The notes under the pieces are model-generated. The model was not told the DNA's origin and ran no database searches. It saw nothing but the letters and a program-made list of their open reading frames with translations. Of a stretch of 17,646 nucleotides of DNA, positions 1-5,388 are shown piece after piece. The DNA lies in the NCBI GenBank assembly GCA_022573485.1, contig JACZTW010000035.1, forward strand, positions 1 to 17,646, written 5' to 3'. Made by a program: the position numbers and the translations under genes. Each line of letters starts with the position of its first letter. The stretch's first letter is position 1. This stretch comes from Planctomycetota bacterium. GTDB lineage: Bacteria > Planctomycetota > Phycisphaerae > UBA1845 > CAIVHJ01.

Positions 1-849
1 CCATCGCGTGCCGCCCTGCGAGACGTCATCCGCCCACAGCGCTTCGTACAGTTCGCCGCGCTGCGCAGCGTCAAACACTTTCAAAACATCTCCAAGATCA
101 GCCTGCGGCGATTCCTCCGCGAGTACGCAGGCGCGCTCCAGCAACTCCCGCACGTGAGCCAGTCGTTCGTCCTGGGCCTGCTCGATCGCGCGCCGCAGTT
201 GAGACCGCAGGTCCTGCTGCAGTCTCTCGCGCTTAAACCTGCTCCGCTCTCGAGAGGCCTGTCGATACGATTGCGAATCCACCGACGCCCCATGCAGTCC
301 CTCGAAGCGGAGCCCGAGCCTGAAGAGCGGTGCCTGGAGCGCATCCGAGACTTCATCCTGCAATTCAGACAAGTCGGTCGTGTCGACCAGATCCGCCGCC
401 AATCGCGACTTCACAAACCGGGCCACCGCCTCACGCATAGGCGATCGCAGCGCAGCCTGCACGTCATCGACGACGACACGCCTCGCGCCGGCAACCATGT
501 GCTTCCGGAAAGCCGCCAGTTCCGAGCGGTCGACGACTACCTGCACATCGAGAGTCGCTGCCGCGTCGCAGGAAAAACCGTCTTCACTGTCGAGTTGATT
601 GAATTCGTATGCCAAACGCAGCGGGCTGGTGCGGACCAGCATCACTTCCTCAACGTCGCGCCCATCGACCTCACTTCCGGGGGCGCGAACCTGAGTTTCC
701 CCGTGTTCGGTTGTCACCAGCGCCGCCCAGTACGGCGGCAAATCAAGAGAACGATTAAGCAGACCGAAGGCTTCGTGCGCGGAGACGACGGCCGCCACTA
801 CATCGGCGTCGCGCGTCACATCCGACAGATTGAACTTCGACCCCGACAT
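1..849 (-). CDS. SPFH/band-7-like protein (C-terminus cut by window edge)
   Basis: An open frame runs from an ATG at 849 to the left edge with no stop, giving 283 residues and no C-terminus. Residues about 38-115 read as the beta-rich start of an SPFH (stomatin/prohibitin/flotillin) domain: a run ending in HGETQVRAPG, then a strand carrying EEVMLVRTSPLRL, then a segment after DGFSCD resembling the D-G-x-x-V-x-V core. Residues about 108-190 then give the alternating helices and 'LGLRFEGLHGASV' strand typical of the SPFH end. Residues 195-240 are highly charged and probably coiled coil. No transmembrane segment is visible in the part present. The start lies 12 bases after the stop of the AAA ATPase gene, so the two are probably translationally coupled. 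SPFH proteins scaffold membrane microdomains; a membrane-scaffold role beside ESCRT-III-like genes is inference. The SPFH call is by pattern only, from a diverged sequence. Confidence 0.6.
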   Translation of the reverse strand, partial: MSGSKFNLSDVTRDADVVAAVVSAHEAFGLLNRSLDLPPYWAALVTTEHGETQVRAPGSEVDGRDVEEVMLVRTSPLRLAYEFNQLDSEDGFSCDAAATLDVQVVVDRSELAAFRKHMVAGARRVVVDDVQAALRSPMREAVARFVKSRLAADLVDTTDLSELQDEVSDALQAPLFRLGLRFEGLHGASVDSQSYRQASRERSRFKRERLQQDLRSQLRRAIEQAQDERLAHVRELLERACVLAEESPQADLGDVLKVFDAAQRGELYEALWADDVSQGGTRW

Positions 850-861
850 GCGTACCCCGTA

Positions 862-1974
862 TCATCGGCCTGTCTCGGTGAAACGCTCGTACCGCGCCAG
901 GTCCACGGGCTTCACCGACGGCAAAGTGGCTTCGATCACCTGCAGGATGTCCTTCATTGTAATTTGGCGACTGTCTTTGCCCGCGATGGATTCCATGAAC
1001 GCGAAGCGGGCAGCCTGTTCGGCAATGCCGGCGATGTCGGCGCCGCTGTAGCCTTCGAGCCGGTCGCAAAGTTCGCCGAAATTCACGTCCTCCGCCATCG
1101 GCCTGTTGCTCATATAGAGTTCGAGCAGCTTGAACCGCGCCGGCGCGTCGGGCAGCGGGATGTAGATGCGGGCATCAAGCCGCCCCGGCCTCATCATGGC
1201 ATCATCGAGCATCCACGGCTTGTTGGTCGCCCCGACGAACAACAACGGCGTGGCGTTCTCCTGGAACCCTTCGAGTTCCTGCAGGATCTGCGGCACGACG
1301 CGCTGCATGACCGACGACCCGCCGGACTTCCGCCGCGGCACCAGGGCTTCGATCTCGTCCATGAAGATGACCGACATTTTCTCCGCCCGAGCACTGTCGA
1401 ACAGCTTCTTGAGGTTCTGCTCTGCTTCGCCGACCCACTTGCTCAGAATCTGGGCGGGGCTGATGACGAAGAAAGTCGCGTCCAGTTCATGAGCAATGGC
1501 TTTAGCCATCATGGTCTTGCCCGTACCGGGCGGGCCATAGAGCAGCACCCCCCCGCCGGCACTGATGCCGTACTTCTGCGCCAGTGCCGGGTGGCTCAGC
1601 GGATAGATCATCTTCAGGCGGATTTCGTCCTTGACGTCCTCCAGCCCGGCGATGTCATCGAATCCGATCTTCGGTTTCTCTTTGACGATCCATTCCGACG
1701 GATCAGCCCCTTTGTCATCCGAATCGGTAGCCCGCTGGCGACGTGGCGATCGGTTCTTGCGCTGAGCTTCACAATCTTTGGCAAGGTCGATCAGTTCGGT
1801 AGCGTACTCTTCATGCTGACGGCGCATATCGGGCGACTTAGCTTGCTCCGCAATCTCGATCATGCTCTCCGCAGCCTCGACCAAATAGGTCTTGGCCGTC
1901 GTGTACTCGCCCTTCTTGTACGCAGCGATGCCCTTGTCCTTGAGACGCTCGAATGTGGCGAAAGAAGTAGCCAT
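862..1974 (-). CDS. MIT-domain AAA ATPase, Vps4/CDC48-like
   Basis: This is a 370-residue AAA ATPase. Residues 5-72 look like a MIT domain: three amphipathic helices with the A-x-x-x-K-K-G-E-Y-x-x-A pattern seen in Vps4 and archaeal CdvC. A charged linker follows (73-100). The AAA module has Walker A GPPGTGKT (147-154), the aromatic pore loop SKWVGE (178-183), Walker B IFMDEIEAL (203-211, DE at 206-207), sensor-1 N251 in GATN, arginine-finger candidates R262, R265 and R269, and IYIPLPD (270-276) as in Vps4. GYSGADI (308-314) marks the small domain. The C-terminal segment SVKPVDLARYERF (353-365) resembles the terminal helix of Vps4, katanin and CDC48 proteins. The Vps4-specific beta-domain insertion is absent. 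Known relatives remodel ESCRT-III polymers using ATP, and the three ESCRT-III-like genes upstream make that role likely here. The core alone would also fit CDC48 D2, so the Vps4 assignment leans on MIT and context. The start ATG is followed directly by the MIT helix; its Shine-Dalgarno is weak. Confidence 0.8.
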   Translation of the reverse strand: MATSFATFERLKDKGIAAYKKGEYTTAKTYLVEAAESMIEIAEQAKSPDMRRQHEEYATELIDLAKDCEAQRKNRSPRRQRATDSDDKGADPSEWIVKEKPKIGFDDIAGLEDVKDEIRLKMIYPLSHPALAQKYGISAGGGVLLYGPPGTGKTMMAKAIAHELDATFFVISPAQILSKWVGEAEQNLKKLFDSARAEKMSVIFMDEIEALVPRRKSGGSSVMQRVVPQILQELEGFQENATPLLFVGATNKPWMLDDAMMRPGRLDARIYIPLPDAPARFKLLELYMSNRPMAEDVNFGELCDRLEGYSGADIAGIAEQAARFAFMESIAGKDSRQITMKDILQVIEATLPSVKPVDLARYERFTETGR

Positions 1975-1986
1975 ATATTCTTCATA

Positions 1987-2013
1987 GTAGGTGGGGCCTG
2001 CGACCCACCGTAC
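1987..2013. repeat. Small hairpin between DUF4238 gene and AAA gene
   Basis: GTAGGTGGG pairs with CCCACCGTAC around an 8-base loop, with one bulged base. It lies in the 57-base gap between the two genes. It could be a processing or weak termination site, or a copy of a dispersed palindromic repeat. No U-tract follows it. Confidence 0.35.
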
Positions 2014-2031
2014 GAATCTACGGATCTGTCG

Positions 2032-2856
2032 TCATGTCCACTTGTCGAGAAACTCGTCGCCGGGAAAGCTCCGCTGGCAACAGGCAATCCATCTCTCAGC
2101 GTTTGCTATGGTCCGCATGTTCAACATGCTTACGTTATCATTATGGCTGTGAGAATCATTGAAGTCGCCGCCCGTAATTATGATCACTGCAAGCAAAGAT
2201 GACAGTGGGCAAGTAATCAGGCGCGCATCATCATCATCGAGTTCAGCATTCGCTGGTTTGTCGCTTACGACAAAAGGTTTGTCTGAAGTTGTCGATATGA
2301 AATGCCAATTCGCGTCATTCAAGTACTTGAATTGATTGTGAACAAATGTCGGCATAGCGTCTAGAACAAGACGCTTGAAGAAATCTCGCGAAGTCACCCG
2401 ACCCCTGTTTGGTTCTACGGAGTCACACCATTCGTTGATCTGTGTGTTGAGTCCATAGTCATTCTTCGTCCGTTGAACATGCTCGCCGATGACAGATTGC
2501 TGTAGTTCTGGATTGCGACCGGCAAGAAAGAAGATGAATCGATGTAGGTTATCGTAATCGTCCTCCGTTAGTTGATGATAGTCACTCATGACTTTTTTCA
2601 AGACCCTTGCCGAAGGCTCGTCAACATGTTTGCCAAGCCACTGTTCGAAAGCATCTGTTTTTTGCCCGCGGTCATCGAAGACGCTGTTTGCATCGATTTC
2701 GTACCCTATGCTTTTTGGTCTTGCTCGATTCCAGCTCTTGCGCCCCTTGCGGCAGACCCACAAGTAATCGGGTTGGGATGGATCGACAAAATTTGAAAGA
2801 TAAGACACCGGCGTCGAGTGATGTTTCTTTGAAAGTACTTTGTTCGCGCTAGCCAT
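2032..2856 (-). CDS. DUF4238 family protein
   Basis: A 274-residue protein from the ATG at 2856, with AGGATTTC just upstream. An in-frame ATG at 2928 would overlap the preceding gene by about 60 bases and is less likely. Family features include KKHHSTPVSYLSNF near the N-terminus (the H-x-x-P-x-x-Y-L-x-x-F pattern), a central helical part with FIFFLAGRNPE, and a C-terminal part with FVVSDKP and ITCPLSSLLAV. DUF4238 proteins are widespread and have no established function that I can name; they are often scattered in accessory DNA. Base composition is clearly lower in GC than the neighbours (two sampled 60-base lines are 48% and 40%, against 68% for a line inside the AAA gene). This suggests recent acquisition and insertion between the ESCRT-III-like genes and the AAA gene. 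I see no signal peptide or membrane segment. Confidence 0.75.
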   Translation of the reverse strand: MASANKVLSKKHHSTPVSYLSNFVDPSQPDYLWVCRKGRKSWNRARPKSIGYEIDANSVFDDRGQKTDAFEQWLGKHVDEPSARVLKKVMSDYHQLTEDDYDNLHRFIFFLAGRNPELQQSVIGEHVQRTKNDYGLNTQINEWCDSVEPNRGRVTSRDFFKRLVLDAMPTFVHNQFKYLNDANWHFISTTSDKPFVVSDKPANAELDDDDARLITCPLSSLLAVIIITGGDFNDSHSHNDNVSMLNMRTIANAERWIACCQRSFPGDEFLDKWT

Positions 2857-2869
2857 GAAATCCTGAAAC

Positions 2870-3130
2870 CTATCTTGCTGAGTGGCCGAATCGGCCTTCG
2901 ATGACACCGAGGACGGACAAATGCTCATCTAGATCAGGCCAATGCAGCCCGGTGCCGTCGCAGATGATCTCGATGTTGTTCAATTGTTGTGGCGAACCAT
3001 CTTTCAGCCGCTTGTTCTTCGAGGCTGGAAAACGAATCTCCCGCTGGTCGTCCAGTTGGATACAAACGTAACCATTCTCCGCCCAAGCCTTCACAGCCCT
3101 GGCCTGAAGCTCAAGAATCGAATACTTCAT
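2870..3130 (-). CDS. DUF2442 domain protein
   Basis: An 86-residue protein that starts at the ATG at 3130, preceded by a strong GGAGG six to eight bases upstream. The ATG at 3163 would give an 11-residue extension lacking that site. The C-terminal half carries the DUF2442 signature GLHWPDLDEHLSVLGVIEG, and the preceding part is a short beta-strand domain with REIRFPASKNKRL. It overlaps the end of the DUF4160 gene by 20 bases. DUF4160 and DUF2442 genes occur side by side in many bacterial genomes and resemble toxin-antitoxin-like pairs, but their biochemical role is not settled to my knowledge. It appears to be accessory cargo within the operon. Confidence 0.8.
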   Translation of the reverse strand: MKYSILELQARAVKAWAENGYVCIQLDDQREIRFPASKNKRLKDGSPQQLNNIEIICDGTGLHWPDLDEHLSVLGVIEGRFGHSAR

Positions 3131-3347
3131 GCCATTTCCTCCGGACGAGTTCCTGATTCTCAACGAGGAGTTCTTCAGCCCTGGATACTCCAGGGGTCTT
3201 CATGCCGCTGGAATAATCCAATTCGATCGGCTCCATCCAGAACTTGGCGAATCCGCCGGCCTTACGCACATGAATGTGCATGGGTTCGCGGTTCTCATTG
3301 CTGTAGAAGAAGAACACATAGCCTTCTTTGCGAAAAACTTCTGGCAT
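3111..3347 (-). CDS. DUF4160 domain protein
   Basis: A 78-residue protein. The family core EPMHIHVRKAGGFAKFWMEP is clear (residues about 21-40), preceded by GYVFFFYSNE. It starts three bases after the stop of the third ESCRT-III-like gene, whose last codons contain the AGAGG that serves as its ribosome site, so the two are almost certainly co-translated. It overlaps the DUF2442 gene that follows. Function is unknown; the pair with DUF2442 is a recurring genomic module. It may be a passenger, or it may have been adopted into the operon, as the tight spacing would allow. Confidence 0.82.
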   Translation of the reverse strand: MPEVFRKEGYVFFFYSNENREPMHIHVRKAGGFAKFWMEPIELDYSSGMKTPGVSRAEELLVENQELVRRKWHEVFDS

Positions 3348-3350
3348 CGT

Positions 3351-3959
3351 TTACCTCTGCTTTTCGCCTTCTTTCTTCAGCGAATCCAGTTCCGCCCGCA
3401 GTCCGTCGAGTCGATCCATTTCCTTGTGGTGCTCCGCTTCGGTCTCAGCCTCGATCAGGCGGTCGATTTCCTCATCGCTGACCGACAGATCAGTCTCGCC
3501 CAGCTCCGCGTCTTGGGCGGCGATGTCTTCGATCGAGTCGAGGAACATGTTCATGCGTTCCTCCATGGACTGCGACTGCACCATGGCCTTCTCCCAGTCG
3601 GCCTGGGTCTTGACCAAATCGGTCTCACCGAAGAGCTTGCCGATCTCGGCGGCCATCATGCCCATGGCGCTGGAGAAATCCGCCGAAGCCTCCGCCTGGC
3701 GCTTGATAATCAGGGCGTTCTTGACGGACAGAAGCTGCCGTTCGAGCAGGCGTTGAATGAGCGCGGTCTTCTTCAGCGAGTTACGAATAAACGCATACTG
3801 CTTGTTGTCGCCGATTTTCTTGGCCCGCTGGGCGTTGCGGATGAACTCGTCTTGAAACTTCTTTTGCTCGCGAATGGCCTTCTCAATCCGGCGCATGCCC
3901 TGCCGGACCTTGATGTCGCGTTCAATGCGGCGCTCTTCAGCGGACTTGAACAAACCCAT
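3351..3959 (-). CDS. ESCRT-III-like protein, CHMP2/Vps2-like, with MIM1-like tail
   Basis: A 202-residue, almost wholly helical and charged protein. It starts MGLFKSAEERR (short hydrophobic N-terminus, then basic), like the MxLFG start of CHMP2/Vps2. A basic first helix (about 9-48) and a long second helix (52-92) form the expected hairpin. A methionine-rich helix around SSAMGMMAAEIGKLF (96-110) follows. Then come an amphipathic SMEERMNMFLDSIED (131-145) and an acidic stretch leading to DEEIDRLIEAE (162-171), the order seen in human CHMP2A. The C-terminus DGLRAELDSLKK (185-196) matches the MIM1 pattern D-x-L-x-x-[R]-L-x-x-L-[K/R], except that Arg is Glu. ESCRT-III proteins polymerise on membranes and are pulled apart by Vps4; a MIT-AAA gene lies downstream. 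TAAGGAAAAGAC precedes the ATG. It could alternatively be a diverged PspA/Vipp1-type protein, but the acidic tail and terminal motif argue against that. Confidence 0.7.
   Translation of the reverse strand: MGLFKSAEERRIERDIKVRQGMRRIEKAIREQKKFQDEFIRNAQRAKKIGDNKQYAFIRNSLKKTALIQRLLERQLLSVKNALIIKRQAEASADFSSAMGMMAAEIGKLFGETDLVKTQADWEKAMVQSQSMEERMNMFLDSIEDIAAQDAELGETDLSVSDEEIDRLIEAETEAEHHKEMDRLDGLRAELDSLKKEGEKQR
3371..3411 (-). other. MIM1-like C-terminal motif coding segment
   Basis: These bases encode the terminal helix of the ESCRT-III-like protein (about residues 184-196). Asp, Leu, Leu, Leu and Lys-Lys fall at the spacing of eukaryotic MIM1 peptides such as the Vps2 tail. The central Arg of MIM1 is replaced by Glu190. 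Seen directly; the binding role is inferred. Confidence 0.45.
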
Positions 3960-3970
3960 GTCTTTTCCTT

Positions 3971-4070
3971 AGAAAGAGAAAAGAGAAAAGAGAAAAGAGA
4001 AAAATGGCGCGGGCTTATGCGGACGATATCGCACGCTGTGCCTTTTTTTCTCTTTTCTCTTTTCTCTTTC
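3971..4070. repeat. Inverted heptamer-repeat element between two ESCRT-III-like genes
   Basis: A purine tract of tandem GAGAAAA heptamers (3971-4004) is mirrored by a pyrimidine tract (4041-4070). The two contain a 25-bp perfect inverted repeat (3972-3996 with 4046-4070) around a 49-base GC-rich spacer. It fills the 115-base gap between genes and would form a large hairpin in the operon transcript, just upstream of the downstream gene's ribosome site. It may act as an attenuator or RNA-stability element. A related AAAGAGAAAAGAGAAAA tract occurs at 9789. Confidence 0.8.
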
Positions 4071-4074
4071 CATT

Positions 4075-4686
4075 TCAACCCTCGGGTTCGGCAGTTTGCT
4101 GTTCGCGCACGCGTCGGTCGGCTTCGTCGAACGCTTCTGCCGCATCGGCGAATACGCCCTGGTCCATCTTATCCCAAATGTTGAGTACTTCCTGGCCGGC
4201 CTGCGACAGTCCTGCCGCCCCCTCGTCGATGCCGGCGCCGAGTTCGAGCAGTCGATCCAGACGCTCCTGGTAAATCTCGGTAGTGACTGCGTCGCTTTCG
4301 ATCAGCTTGCTGAGCTTCATCACGTCCATTTCGCTGATCAAGCCGAACCGGCTGCCGGCGGACTTGGCCCGCTCGTGATTCTCGCGAATCATCCGCAGGC
4401 GAGAGACGGTCAGCAGTTCCTTGCTGCGAATATTGAGCTGCCGGGAGATCATCAATTGCTCAGAAGTCTTAAGCTCGAACTCCTGAGCCAGTGTCTTGCG
4501 CACCTCGGGCGTCTTTTCGCCTGCGCCTTTCTCGAACATGTCCTGCTTATCGACGGCCAGCTTCTTGATGCGCTTGAGCATTTGGTTGCGGTCCTTCTCC
4601 AACAGCAACTCCTGCCGCCGCAACTCCGACCGCGTCATCTTCGACAACGGTTTCTTCTTCTTGACCAGCCAATCCAGAAACGACAT
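4075..4686 (-). CDS. ESCRT-III-like helical protein with amphipathic N-terminus
   Basis: A 203-residue, predominantly helical protein with no catalytic motif. The first residues MSFLDWLVKKKK form a short amphipathic, then polybasic segment, like the membrane-inserting N-terminus of Snf7-type ESCRT-III proteins. Residues 17-48 (basic) and 60-110 form two long helices that read as the ESCRT-III hairpin. Shorter helices at about 117-150 contain SEMDVMKLSKLIESD and YQERLDRLLELG, and an acidic tail at 153-203 contains FDEADRRVREQQ. GAGG lies eight bases before the ATG. On sequence alone this is the least certain of the three ESCRT-III-like proteins. Its size, charge layout, N-terminal anchor and position between two clearer members support the call. 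A generic coiled-coil or PspA-like protein is the alternative. Confidence 0.55.
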   Translation of the reverse strand: MSFLDWLVKKKKPLSKMTRSELRRQELLLEKDRNQMLKRIKKLAVDKQDMFEKGAGEKTPEVRKTLAQEFELKTSEQLMISRQLNIRSKELLTVSRLRMIRENHERAKSAGSRFGLISEMDVMKLSKLIESDAVTTEIYQERLDRLLELGAGIDEGAAGLSQAGQEVLNIWDKMDQGVFADAAEAFDEADRRVREQQTAEPEG

Positions 4687-4702
4687 TCAATCAACCTCTT
4701 TG

Positions 4703-4730
4703 CCACCAAGACACAAAGACACCAAGAAAA
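4703..4730. repeat. Copy of the CCACCAAGACAC dispersed repeat
   Basis: CCACCAAGACACAAAGACAC followed by CAAGAAAA matches, with one change, the arms of the repeat at 6855-6880, 6995-7020 and 9881-9907. A partial opposite copy, TTCGTGTCTTCG, lies at 4745-4756. It sits between the HEPN pseudogene and the second ESCRT-III-like gene. Confidence 0.7.
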
Positions 4731-4769
4731 CAACTGCACGAAATTCGTGTCTTCGTTTCAAGCACATGG

Positions 4770-5102
4770 TCATTGGACAGCATCCCGAATCTGTCTCTCC
4801 AATTCCGGCAGTTTATTACGCACCACGTCCCAGATAATCTCTGAGTCAATACCGAAATATTAATGAATCAAGATATCGCGAAGACCCGCAATCTTCTTCC
4901 ACTCCACTTGCTCGTGCTGCGAGCGAACCTCATCTGGAATGCACTTGGCCGCTTCCCCGATGACTTCCAAGTTCCGCAGCACGGCATCGAGTGTCTTGTT
5001 ATCAGCGGAAAAGGAGTCCATCGACATATCCGCCGTATAGGTGCGAATCTTGCCGATCGCTTCGAGAATGTCCTCCAGATAAACCTTATAATCCCTCGAC
5101 AT
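4770..5102 (-). pseudogene. hepT: HEPN toxin HepT-like (DUF86), interrupted by in-frame stop
   Basis: The reading frame begins at the ATG at 5102 (preceded by an in-frame TTG) and encodes a typical HEPN/DUF86 ribonuclease of the HepT type: DYKVYLEDILEAIGKI, then LRNLEVIGEAAK, then KKIAGLRDILIH with the catalytic R-x4-H. Directly after that His the codon is TAA (4860-4862), where HepT proteins have a residue followed by the conserved Tyr (R-x4-H-x-Y). The same frame then continues YFGIDSEIIWDVV and ends with ELERQIRDAV to a TGA at 4770-4772, exactly the expected family C-terminus, for about 110 residues in all. One base change, probably GAA to TAA, explains the break. The truncated 80-residue product keeps Arg and His but loses the Tyr that MntA modifies, as well as the last helix. 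A sequencing error is possible. It overlaps the mntA-like gene by 17 bases. Confidence 0.8.
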
Positions 5103-5388
5103 CAATCGCGTCTTTCAAAATAAATGGTCGCAGCCTCGGCTTAATCGCATTCGACAGCACGAGATCGACAGGGCAGCCAAACAGATTCTCCAGAAACTCC
5201 TTGAGACCCATGTATGCATCAAAGGACTTCTTCTCGAAGTCCACAAGAAAGTCGAGATCACTGACCTCACTGGCCTCATCGCGAGCGCACGAGCCGAACA
5301 GGCGTAGTCTGCACACGCCGTAATTGCGAATCGCTCCTCGTTGCTCTCTCAGGAGTTGGATAATTTCTTCACGACCTCGATGGCTCAC
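5086..5388 (-). CDS. mntA: MntA-like minimal nucleotidyltransferase antitoxin
   Basis: A 100-residue protein. It has the nucleotidyltransferase signature LRLFGSCARDEASEVSDLDF (29-48), with GS at 32-33 and the two metal-binding Asp at 44 and 46, and a third acidic residue candidate in VDLV (D75). Family members pair with HEPN toxins (HepT) and inactivate them by adding AMP to a Tyr beside the HEPN active site. The start is a GTG that overlaps the stop of the upstream ESCRT-III fusion gene (GTGA), with GGAGG at proper distance inside that gene's end, so it is translated as part of the operon. The partner gene overlaps its 3' end and is broken. A lone intact antitoxin can persist harmlessly after toxin loss. 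Confidence 0.88.
   Translation of the reverse strand: MSHRGREEIIQLLREQRGAIRNYGVCRLRLFGSCARDEASEVSDLDFLVDFEKKSFDAYMGLKEFLENLFGCPVDLVLSNAIKPRLRPFILKDAIDVEGL

Noticed and set aside
154..2202. A 682-codon open frame on the plus strand
   Set aside because: It lies antisense to the SPFH-like gene and the MIT-AAA gene, whose motifs are unmistakable. Its residues are rich in R, H, Q and L with no domain sense, as expected from the mirror of GC-rich coding DNA.
3129..4184. A 351-codon open frame on the plus strand
   Set aside because: It is antisense to the DUF4160 gene and the CHMP2-like gene and runs through the heptamer repeat and spacer, where coding is implausible.
3351..4686. Ordinary PspA/Vipp1 (phage-shock) proteins
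   Set aside because: No PspF or PspC partner is nearby, the lengths, acidic C-terminal tails and MIM1-like end differ, and the MIT-AAA context favours the Snf7-type branch. Kept as the main alternative for the 4075-4686 gene.
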